Below are positions 53,841-64,000 of a stretch of DNA of 64,000 nucleotides, one piece after another. This stretch comes from Rosistilla ulvae. Lineage in GTDB: Bacteria; Planctomycetota; Planctomycetia; Pirellulales; Pirellulaceae. The translations under genes and the position numbers were made by a program. The notes under the pieces are model-generated. The model saw only the letters and a program-made list of their open reading frames with translations. It had not been told where the DNA came from and ran no database searches. The number at the start of each line of letters is the position of its first letter. Position 1 is the first letter of the stretch. Location: the NCBI RefSeq assembly GCF_007741475.1, contig NZ_CP036261.1, positions 4,279,798-4,343,797 of the forward strand, given 5' to 3'.

Positions 53841-53862
53841 AGAACTGCGCGCTCGCAGTTCT
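53841..53862 (+). terminator. Hairpin after the Cys-rich gene
   Basis: A 9-bp stem AGAACTGCG/CGCAGTTCT with a 4-base loop, followed by only TTT. It may be a weak terminator or processing site; the rest of the gap to 54104 has no gene I trust. Confidence 0.5.
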
Positions 53863-54104
53863 TTACCACCAACTTGGCTTTCCAGTGATCGATGCTGCGC
53901 GCTCATCCTGCCGGAGGCCTTCCGAGTTGCATCCCTGCGCGATCCATTTCGCGTCACCACAGCAAGCAGAACCACCGGGCATATCCGCCAAGTGAGTGAT
54001 TGGTTTGCGATCGGCGCTGCATAGCAGATCGCGGATCGATCGCCGTACCGATTGGCGATTGTGGCTGGAACCGTCGTGTGCCGTAGAACGCATTGAGAAC
54101 TGAC

Positions 54105-56240
54105 ATGAATCAGGAAGAAGATAAACGAACCGAAGAACCGGAACCCGACGTCACGAATGTGGCGGAGGGAAGTATGGGAGATGAGAAGACGGGGAGTTCG
54201 GGAGATGGGGAGCGGGGGAGTCAGGGAGATGTTGAGCCCATGGGCTCCCAGTCTCCTTCACTCCCAGTCTCCCCCTCTGCTTCGACATGGCTGTTGCGCA
54301 CTGGCGTGCAGGCCGCAACTGTCGTTGTCGTCGCCGGTCTCGTGTTTTTCCTGCTCGGTGTCGCACAGCGAACGCAGTGGTTGACCGCTGATGGTTTCTC
54401 CGGCGGCAAAGATGCAGCCGTGTCCGAAGCCGTTGGTGGCGAAGACAAGCGATACATCTGCCCGATGATGTGCACGCCACCGTCCACCGAACCAGGTCGC
54501 TGCCCCGTCTGTGCGATGGAACTGGTCGAAGCGACCGGCGGCGGTGGCGGCGATGGTATCTCGGTCACTATCGAAGCATCCGCTCGGCGGTTGGTCGGTA
54601 TTCAAACGGCAATGTCGATGATGGGCGAAGTCAATCGAACGATCCGCACCATCGGCTCGATCGACTTCGACGAAAGCCAACTGTCGACCATCAGTGCGTA
54701 CATCGACGGCCGTCTGGAAAAGATGTACGCGAACTACGCCGGTGTGAAGGTCAATGAAGGCGACGACCTGGCGTTGATCTACAGCCCGCAGCTTTACACC
54801 GCACAAACCGAGTTCATCACCAGCATGAACAGCGATGGCAAGATCGGTCGCTTTCAAATCTCTGGCGGCGATCTGAACAAGATGGCTCGGGAGAATTTGA
54901 CTGAACTGGGGATGACGGAAAGTCAGATCGACCAGTTGGGGAAGTCGGGTAAACCAATGTCGCGTATCCGTATCAAGTCACCGCAGAGTGGAACAGTGAT
55001 CGAGAAGTCGGCTGTTGAAGGCGACTACGTCAAAACGGGACACAAGCTCTACCGAGTAGCCGACCTAAGCAGTGTTTGGCTGATGCTTGATCTGTTTCCC
55101 GACGACGCATCGGCTGTTCGATTCGGTCAACAAGTCGAAGCGGAAATTCAGTCGATGCCCGGCGAAGTGTTTACCGGCCGCGTCGCTTTCATTGACCCCA
55201 CCGTGAACCCGAAGACTCGAACGGTACGCGTCCGTGTCGAGATCATGAACTTTGACGGCAAACTGCGACCAGGCGACTACGCGACTGCTCGGGTCACCGT
55301 GCCAGCAATCCCAATGGACCAAGTTTACGATCCGGCGTTGGCGAACAAATACATCAGCCCGATGCACCCGCAGGTCATCCGCGACGAACCGGGGACATGC
55401 CCACTTTGCGATATGGATTTGGTGCCGACGTCGCAACTTGGGTTCGCATCAGAGCCTTTGCCGATGCAGCAAGTCGTGACTGTGCCGCGCGACGCCGTGC
55501 TTCTAGCTGGCGAGAATAGCGTGATCTACGTCGAAACCGAACCCGGTCGTTTTGAGATACGCCGAGTGACAGTCGGTCCCATGAATCGAAAAGAAGCGGT
55601 GATCGTCGAAGGGCTTTCGGCTGGTGAGACGGTTGCGACAGGTGGCAATTTCTTGATCGACTCACAAATGCAGCTCGCCGGAAACCCATCGTTGATGGAC
55701 CCCACGAAGGCACCGAGCTATTCACCGGGACCGCTCGAGCTTCCCAAAACGAACCCCGTTATGTTGGCGACCGACGCTGGCAAAACGCTTGATCGAACCT
55801 ACGACGCGTACTTTGAAATCCAATGTGCGATGGCGGCCGACCAAACGCCTCCGCCCGTCGCATTGAACACGCTGATCGAAGGACTCCGCGAACTAGAACT
55901 GTCGGCCGGTGTTCCCGATGAAGCTCAACGCAAGTTTGCGACCGCTCGCCGTGCGGCATCTCGTATGGATGGTTCGTTGGAAACGGCTCGCGAAGCCTAT
56001 CGCGGCGTCAGTCACGCGATGTTGCGAGCGGCCACGGTGGCTCGCGGGCCGAAGACGGCTGTGAAGTTGACGCACTATTACTGCCCGATGGTTCCTGGCG
56101 GCGGTGGCGACTGGATGCAGCCCGGCGGCGATTTGCAGAACCCGTATTGGGGCAGCGAGATGCTGACGTGCGGAGAAGTCGTCCGTGACATGGCGATGCC
56201 GGTTAGCGAAATCCCCTCGATCGCTCGTACGGTGCAGTAA
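54105..56240 (+). CDS. cusB: Second RND efflux periplasmic adaptor (CusB type)
   Basis: 711 residues. A cytoplasmic N-terminal tail (1-62) is low-complexity, with residues ~20-58 encoded by GGGAG-rich repeat DNA. A membrane helix (63-86) follows. A variant heavy-metal-binding domain, YICPMMCTPPSTEPGRCPVC then AMEL, lies at 117-141. The fusion core shows AYIDGRLEKMYANYAGVKVN, SPQSGTVIEKSAVEGDYVKT and IMNFDGKLRPGDYATARV. A second metal domain (YISPMHPQVIRDEPGTCPLC) precedes the C-terminal DUF3347-like part (HYYCPMVPGGGGDWMQ, NPYWGSEMLTCGEVV). ATG 54105 is chosen over a TTG 12 bases earlier. It is followed after 11 bases by its pump gene. Confidence 0.92.
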   Translation: MNQEEDKRTEEPEPDVTNVAEGSMGDEKTGSSGDGERGSQGDVEPMGSQSPSLPVSPSASTWLLRTGVQAATVVVVAGLVFFLLGVAQRTQWLTADGFSGGKDAAVSEAVGGEDKRYICPMMCTPPSTEPGRCPVCAMELVEATGGGGGDGISVTIEASARRLVGIQTAMSMMGEVNRTIRTIGSIDFDESQLSTISAYIDGRLEKMYANYAGVKVNEGDDLALIYSPQLYTAQTEFITSMNSDGKIGRFQISGGDLNKMARENLTELGMTESQIDQLGKSGKPMSRIRIKSPQSGTVIEKSAVEGDYVKTGHKLYRVADLSSVWLMLDLFPDDASAVRFGQQVEAEIQSMPGEVFTGRVAFIDPTVNPKTRTVRVRVEIMNFDGKLRPGDYATARVTVPAIPMDQVYDPALANKYISPMHPQVIRDEPGTCPLCDMDLVPTSQLGFASEPLPMQQVVTVPRDAVLLAGENSVIYVETEPGRFEIRRVTVGPMNRKEAVIVEGLSAGETVATGGNFLIDSQMQLAGNPSLMDPTKAPSYSPGPLELPKTNPVMLATDAGKTLDRTYDAYFEIQCAMAADQTPPPVALNTLIEGLRELELSAGVPDEAQRKFATARRAASRMDGSLETAREAYRGVSHAMLRAATVARGPKTAVKLTHYYCPMVPGGGGDWMQPGGDLQNPYWGSEMLTCGEVVRDMAMPVSEIPSIARTVQ

Positions 56241-56251
56241 GGAGACGAACC

Positions 56252-59767
<3,516 letters not shown>

Positions 59768-59880
59768 AACTTTTCGTTTGCCCGTGAAGAAATTTACGAC
59801 TCAGGCATCCAAACACTCAACCTCACCAAGATCGACGGACCCAACGGACGGTGTCCTGACTTTTGCCTCTGAGTACTCCC

Positions 59881-61260
59881 ATGAAACGAACACTCATCAT
59901 CACCGCTTTCTCACTCGCGATGTACACATCGGGCGTGTTTGGGCAGACGATTCAATCGCAGCACAATCACGCTGGTCACAACCACGCGATGCCCGGCATG
60001 ACGCAGGCTCGTGAAGCGACGCAAGCGGGGCCGCATGGCGGCAGCTTGAAACAAACCGGCAACCTTCAAATCGAAACGATTGTTTCACAAGGCGGGCTAC
60101 AAATGTTCGTCTATGACCGCGCCGGTCAGACGGTGTCTGTCGACCGAGCACGCGGTGCCGTTTCGGTACGAGTCGAAGGCAATGCGAAGCGCTATCGCTA
60201 CGACTTGTTGCCCAATGGCAAAGGAGCCTTGACCGCTCCTGTGAACTTGTCGCAAATCGCTGGTCGACAAATTGACGTCGATGTGCAATTGGTTGGTATT
60301 GCGGCCGGCACTATCTCTTTCAACGAAGTCGCCACCGTTCCGGCCAGCGAGCAACAACTAGCAGCCGCGGCGATCGCACGACAAAAGATCTGTCCCGTCA
60401 GCGGCAAGCCGCTCGGCAGCATGGGGGATCCCGTCGCCGTCGATGTCAACGGACAGAAGCTCTACGTGTGCTGTGCCGGATGCGTCAATGCGGTCAAGTC
60501 AGACCCGGCTAAATACGCTGCCGGTCGCCCGCAAATCACCGTGACCACGGCTACGCAAGCGGATGCAGCAGCCATTGCCGCCCAGAAAGTTTGCCCCGTG
60601 ATGGATGAACCTCTCGGTGGCATGGGGACGCCGATCAAGGTGATGGTTGGTAACAAGCCGATTTATCTGTGTTGCAAAGGCTGCATCAAGAAGATTCAAG
60701 CCGAGCCAGCAAAGTATCTGGCGATGGTTTACGGCAACGGCACGCAAAACAGTGCTCAGCCAGCAGCTACGACGATCGCCAAGATCACCGTCTCGACATC
60801 TACCCAAGCCGACGCAGCGGCCATCGCTGCCCAAAAGGTTTGCCCCGTGATGGATGAACTTCTCGGTGGCATGGGCACACCGATCAAGGTGATGGTTGGC
60901 GACAAGCCGATCTATCTGTGCTGCAAAGGCTGCATCAAGAAGATTCAGGCCGAGCCAGCGAAGTATTTAGCGATGGTTTACGGCAGTGGCAATCAAGCGT
61001 CCGTTCCCGCAGGTACCGAACAGGTTCGGGAAGGCATCTTCAAAGTCGTTTCTGCCGATGCGCCGTTTATCGCGGCTCAAAAGAAATGCCCTGTGATGGA
61101 CGAACCGCTTGATGCAATGGGCGGACCTTACAAGGTCAACGCGGACGGGAAAGCGATCTACATCTGTTGCCCCGGATGCGCGAAGAAGATCGCAGCAGAA
61201 CCGCAAAAGTGGTTGGCTGTGTTGAAGTCACAAGGAGTTGAAGCTCCAACAATTCGCTAA
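59881..61260 (+). CDS. Periplasmic protein with four tandem metal-binding (TRASH/YHS-like) modules
   Basis: 459 residues with a signal peptide (MKRTLIITAFSLAMYTSGVF) and a His-rich start (HNHAGHNHAMPGM). After a ~100-residue beta domain come four modules of the form CPV-x3-P/L-L-x2-M-G-x-P-x-K/V-V...Y-x-C-C-x-G-C-x3-(I/V)-x3-P-x-K. Modules two and three are 83 residues apart and almost identical, DNA included (60547-60738 against 60796-60987). The same module occurs once in the lipoprotein at 42464. It is likely a multi-site copper/silver buffer for the pumps. It begins 113 bases after the pump gene on the same strand. Confidence 0.87.
   Translation: MKRTLIITAFSLAMYTSGVFGQTIQSQHNHAGHNHAMPGMTQAREATQAGPHGGSLKQTGNLQIETIVSQGGLQMFVYDRAGQTVSVDRARGAVSVRVEGNAKRYRYDLLPNGKGALTAPVNLSQIAGRQIDVDVQLVGIAAGTISFNEVATVPASEQQLAAAAIARQKICPVSGKPLGSMGDPVAVDVNGQKLYVCCAGCVNAVKSDPAKYAAGRPQITVTTATQADAAAIAAQKVCPVMDEPLGGMGTPIKVMVGNKPIYLCCKGCIKKIQAEPAKYLAMVYGNGTQNSAQPAATTIAKITVSTSTQADAAAIAAQKVCPVMDELLGGMGTPIKVMVGDKPIYLCCKGCIKKIQAEPAKYLAMVYGSGNQASVPAGTEQVREGIFKVVSADAPFIAAQKKCPVMDEPLDAMGGPYKVNADGKAIYICCPGCAKKIAAEPQKWLAVLKSQGVEAPTIR
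60547..60987 (+). repeat. Near-identical direct duplication inside the metal-module gene
   Basis: Two segments of about 190 bases with a period of 249 bases (83 codons) are nearly identical, for example TGCCCCGTGATGGATGAAC at 60592 and again at 60841. Most differences are silent. This points to a recent in-frame duplication of one metal-binding module. Confidence 0.85.
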
Positions 61261-61265
61261 TCGAT

Positions 61266-61323
61266 CTGGGAGTGAGGGAGGTGGGAGTGAAGGAGAAAAT
61301 TCTCGCACCTCCTTCACTCCCAG
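61266..61323. repeat. Inverted repeat of the GGGAGTGAAGGAG family
   Basis: CTGGGAGTGAGGGAGGTG (61266-61283) and CACCTCCTTCACTCCCAG (61306-61323) pair over 17 of 18 bases. It lies just after the metal-module gene and before the convergent csoR gene, where it could terminate transcription. The gap 61324-61515 has no gene. Confidence 0.88.
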
Positions 61324-61515
61324 CCCCCTATCTGCCACACGCGGGGGTGGTGTCGCCGGCCGATTCACGCAAGTGATGATGGCACCACGCCACCCCTGCC
61401 TTTTTCGGTTTCAATCGACGCCACACGACCTCGCAAATCGGGGATGAAGGTTATTGGGGGGAGCAAAAATTCTGGCCCTGCCGTGCTTAAGCTCACGTCG
61501 CTCAACTCTCGTTGC

Positions 61516-61827
61516 TCACTCGGAGTACTTCCGGAAGATTTTCATTAGCTCTTCGATCCTTTCGGCGCGGTCTTGGGCGTTACCACTTTCGATTGCGTCG
61601 CTGACGCAGGTCTTGACGTGTTGTTCCAGTACGATCTGGCCGACCTTGTTAAGTGCCCCCGTTGCGGCGGACAATTGCATCAGGATATCGACGCAGTACT
61701 CGTCATCCTCGATCATACGACCGACCGCTTCGACTTGTCCGATGACACGTCGAAGTCGATTGTTGAGCTTCTTTTTCTCGTCGTCGGAGAGCATTCGAAG
61801 GGACTTTTGGGCAGGTTCGTTTCGCAA
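61516..61827 (-). CDS. csoR: CsoR-family Cu(I)-type repressor
   Basis: 103 residues, all-helical CsoR/RcnR/FrmR family (NNRLRRVIGQVEAVGRMIED, then YCVDILMQLSAATGALNKVG and LEQHVKTCV). The metal ligands are C45, H70 and C74, the C-H-C set with the 25- and 4-residue spacing of copper-sensing CsoR, not the RcnR nickel set. It would release operator DNA upon binding Cu(I). The operator before the sigma gene (50791-50805) fits. TTG 61827 gives the best ribosome-binding site (GAGGG); ATG 61794 is an alternative. It lies 43 bases downstream of the oxidase fragment and may once have shared its transcript. Confidence 0.93.
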   Translation of the reverse strand: MRNEPAQKSLRMLSDDEKKKLNNRLRRVIGQVEAVGRMIEDDEYCVDILMQLSAATGALNKVGQIVLEQHVKTCVSDAIESGNAQDRAERIEELMKIFRKYSE

Positions 61828-61870
61828 ATCGCTAATTTTACCCTCTAAACGGCTCCACGGTTAGTCCGCT

Positions 61871-62443
61871 TCACATCATCTTGGGCGCAGCTTCGTACTT
61901 ATCGGGGTCACCGAAACGACGAACGATTTCAGCGAATACCGCACCTTTTTCAACCGGCTGGCCGCTGTTCATCACCAACTCATACAGGTCGTCTGGCAGA
62001 ACTCGCAGCACGGTCATCAATCCTTTGACCGCCATCGCGTAATTCGCTCGCATACCGCGAGTTTCCTTTCGGCTCCAGATCGCTTTCATAAATTCTTCCG
62101 ACATCTCCATGCCCTGCATCTTCTGCGGGTAGCCTGGCGTCGCGAATTTCTCACTTCGTGAAGCGTCGACTTGCGGACGGCTACTGAGATTCGCGAGGTA
62201 CTGATCGACCGAAGCGTCATCGCGCACTCGCGGTCCCACTTGTTTGACCATGTGGTTCATCATGTGACAATGGAAAATCCAATCGCCGGGGTTGTTGGCG
62301 ATGAACTCAAAGCTTGATGCTTGAGCGACACCGACCAGTTCATTGTTACGTGGCACCCAGGCACTCTTGGGTATGCGAGCTCCTTCGTGACCGGTCACCC
62401 AAAACGTGTGCCCATGCAGGTGAATCGTTCGAGATCCTCGATG
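61871..62443 (-). pseudogene. C-terminal stump of a multicopper oxidase
   Basis: The frame encodes only the last copper-binding cupredoxin domain of a multicopper oxidase: IHLHGHTFWVTGHEGARIPK, then FEFIANNPGDWIFHCHMMNH, which carry the HxHG and HCH trinuclear and type 1 ligands, followed by a tail with YLANLSSRP and DLYELVMNSGQPVEKG. Upstream of the HLHGH motif the frame stops (TAA at 62444-62446 on the minus strand), and no other frame continues the oxidase recognisably, so at least two thirds of the gene is missing. GTG 62398 could start a 175-residue remnant, but without the N-terminal copper ligands it cannot be an oxidase. Confidence 0.82.
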
Positions 62444-62664
62444 TTAACTCCGTCAGTGACAGCGACGACCGCAGCGAAGATTCGCAGCAAAGTGGAATCG
62501 TCGAGTTGGCTGCTCAGTTGGATCGTCGCCCCTCCGAACGTCTTCGTCATTGCCTGAGGCTGCATGGGAAAATCGCATGGTCCGCCCTTAAGTCCTTCTC
62601 TCTTCCGCAGCCGATCTGGGAGATGGTTTGCTTGATGAGAAGAGTGATTAAAGTTCGTCGCTAC

Positions 62665-63216
62665 CTAAACGATGAACCCGTTGGACAAGCTGCCGCTAGC
62701 ACGCCGGGCGTAATACGAACGATCAATACCGTCGGGGCGCGAGTTGCTTGGTGGCGTGAGCGCCGACAACTCTGGAATATCGTCCGGGTAACTCATCAGT
62801 GAAGCGAAGAGTTCAGGATCATTCTTCTGGCAGATGTCGATGATCCGCATCCAAGTAAGTCGCCATCGAACTAGATTCGCTGAATTCAATCCCATCACCG
62901 CGATCACGCGGCGTGCTTCGTCGGTTGATCCTGAAAGTCGCCCATCGAGATGGACGCGAACAGCCGATTCCAGAAAATGTTGGGTTGGATCTGGAACCTG
63001 TCGTTGGCCTTTGCGGAGATTGCAGGCGTGACACGAGTAGACGAGATTGTCGTAATCCAAGCTCGCCTCTGGCGAACTAGCGACCGGCTCGAAATGGTCG
63101 AGGTCAAATTCACCTAGTCGCTTTCCCCACTGTTCGCGAACCAAACAGTAGACACAGCGAAATGAAAACTCGTCGCGTAACCATTGGCCTGAACGATTGG
63201 ACGTCCGAATAACCAC
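62665..63216 (-). CDS. HNH endonuclease
   Basis: 183 residues. The nuclease core is FRCVYCLVREQWGKRLGEFD, LDHFEPVASSPEASLDYDNL and VYSCHACNLRKGQRQVPD, giving the zinc-binding CxxC pairs and the catalytic LDH of the HNH/ICEA-like family. The C-terminal half (RRVIAVMGLNSANLVRWRLT, DDIPELSAL) is a family-specific extension. The start is GTG 63216. It lies 59 bases downstream of a small gene on the same strand. I recall the same pair in several Pirellulaceae genomes, possibly as a mobile or defence-type unit. The gap 62444-62664 downstream is discussed under the oxidase stump. Confidence 0.9.
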   Translation of the reverse strand: MVIRTSNRSGQWLRDEFSFRCVYCLVREQWGKRLGEFDLDHFEPVASSPEASLDYDNLVYSCHACNLRKGQRQVPDPTQHFLESAVRVHLDGRLSGSTDEARRVIAVMGLNSANLVRWRLTWMRIIDICQKNDPELFASLMSYPDDIPELSALTPPSNSRPDGIDRSYYARRASGSLSNGFIV

Positions 63217-63275
63217 TCGGCCCGTGACGACGAACTAACGGTCCGCCGGGGTATGTAAACGCAAGCGGTGGCACG

Positions 63276-63620
63276 CTACGCATCCGGCCGAGAAATTAGC
63301 CGCTTGTGCAGCTTGAGAGATTCTTCCATCGGCGGCGATGCTATTTCATCGAAATGCTGCTCAGCGCCCCTTTGCAGACTCGCAAGCTCCGCACGTTCAG
63401 ACAGACTAATCGTGCCAGCAATTTCACGATCGATCAATTCGCAGCGACGGTCGTCTTTAGCCTGGGGCCACTTGGAATCGTCTCCGTTCGCACTTACTTC
63501 CTCAGAAACAAACCGCGTCACCGCTAGTCGGATCAATTGCGCAACGTCTTGCCCGGTCTCGTTGGCACGTTCGGTAAGACAATGCTGAATATCGGCAGGA
63601 AGATCAATTACATACTTCAT
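63276..63620 (-). CDS. Small RHH-like partner of the HNH nuclease
   Basis: 114 residues. The N-terminus (MKYVIDLPADIQHCLTERAN, then ETGQDVAQLIRLAVTRFVSE) has the strand-helix-helix look of ribbon-helix-helix antitoxins. The second half (REIAGTISLSERAELASLQR, PPMEESLKLHKRLI) is a helical domain with a conserved ELIDREIAG-type segment. It precedes the HNH gene and is likely co-transcribed; a DNA-binding or inhibitor role is inferred from shape and position only. Confidence 0.82.
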   Translation of the reverse strand: MKYVIDLPADIQHCLTERANETGQDVAQLIRLAVTRFVSEEVSANGDDSKWPQAKDDRRCELIDREIAGTISLSERAELASLQRGAEQHFDEIASPPMEESLKLHKRLISRPDA

Positions 63621-63885
63621 GCACCCATTGTATCACGGGAAACGGTCGAAAGACCAGCGATTACTACGGTGTCCACGCACGCTGGAAGCGTGACCCGACA
63701 TTTCCGCCAGCGAGAAAGGGATTTTGCGGTTTCCAGCCACCGCTGCTCAATAGTCCCCGATGGAACCTGAAGTAATGGACATCCACAAAATGATTGCCTT
63801 TGGGGAGGCGGTTGCCTTCGAATTGCGTAGCCAGGACGCCGCGGGATTAGCATACGTCTAGGCATCTTTTGCGGGGGGCTTGGAG
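63621..63885. other. Gap upstream of the HNH pair, no gene seen
   Basis: Open frames here are short and rich in Arg/Pro with no ribosome-binding site. The segment presumably carries the promoter of the 63620-62665 gene pair. Confidence 0.45.
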
Positions 63886-63999
63886 ATGTCTCGGCAAGCC
63901 AGGGGCGAGGTGATCGATCTCGACGAGGTGCAGATCGTGCGGCCGTTGCGCGAAGATATGCGAAGCTTGCCCCCTCCGAAGCTGTCGCACCGATTTTAG
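63886..63999 (+). pseudogene. Possible N-terminal remnant of a planctomycete transposase
   Basis: A 37-codon frame, preceded by GGGGGGCTTGGAG, reads MSRQARGEVIDLDEVQIVRP before losing similarity and stopping at the window end. The start resembles N-termini (R-x-x-R-G-E-V-I-D-x-x-E-V-Q-I/V-V) of small transposase-like proteins I recall from planctomycetes. Short and uncertain. Confidence 0.35.
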
Positions 64000-64000
64000 T

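Noticed and set aside
53749-54024. 91-codon frame between the Cys-rich gene and the second adaptor
   Set aside because: Overlaps the end of the Cys-rich gene, lacks a ribosome-binding site, and its composition (Arg/Ser-rich) is like non-coding sequence; the region contains a hairpin.

Overview
The window is chromosomal DNA of a planctomycete, most likely a marine Pirellulaceae member of the Rhodopirellula/Rosistilla type. Supporting signs are a DUF1559 prepilin-like protein, a DUF1588/DUF1585 haem protein, a cysteine-rich DUF6666-type surface protein, a BRCT-MerR-TPR fusion, PHP and beta-propeller secreted proteins, many genes with weak or no Shine-Dalgarno, and several families of palindromic intergenic repeats. 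No database search was possible; family names rest on motifs and memory.

Bases 1-38,500 are mostly ordinary chromosome. In order they hold a truncated haem protein overlapping a sugar transporter, an SMP-30-like protein, purH, a WYL-like small protein, a PHP-domain protein, the BRCT-MerR-TPR regulator, a very large MscS-type channel, a complete Na+-pumping decarboxylase (OadG-like, oadB, oadA), an MFS exporter, prepilin and lipoprotein genes, a secreted propeller protein bracketed by inverted repeat copies, polA, a Gfo/Idh/MocA oxidoreductase plus ispD, a surface protein, an aldo/keto reductase, an aberrant cysteine desulfurase-like protein, a secreted HExxH protein, a GT2 glycosyltransferase and an alpha/beta hydrolase.

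A tRNA-Asn (38,918-38,990) with a strong terminator marks the start of accessory DNA. Next to it is a compact four-gene cassette (39,367-41,268): a protein with 15-residue Cys repeats, a JAB/JAMM-fold protein whose first catalytic His is Gln, an E1/ThiF-like adenylyltransferase, and a 57-residue membrane/basic-repeat peptide that was easy to miss. It looks like a ubiquitin-type system with no visible ubiquitin-like protein or E2, and is the best candidate here for an undescribed system. A decayed IS3-like fragment and a methyltransferase follow.

Bases 42,460-62,440 form a copper/silver-type resistance island: a metal-binding lipoprotein, a metal-sensing anti-sigma factor, two CusB-like adaptors, two CusA-like RND pumps (the first interrupted by one TGA codon), an ECF sigma factor with a near-consensus CsoR operator in its promoter, a TolC-like lipoprotein, a Cys-rich secreted protein, a four-module metal-binding protein, a Cu(I)-type CsoR, and the C-terminal stump of a multicopper oxidase. 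The island is laced with purine-rich repeats that have entered coding sequences. The likely logic is that CsoR represses the sigma gene, the anti-sigma factor senses periplasmic metal, and the RND/TolC complexes export it.

The end holds an HNH nuclease with its small partner gene, and transposase-like debris.
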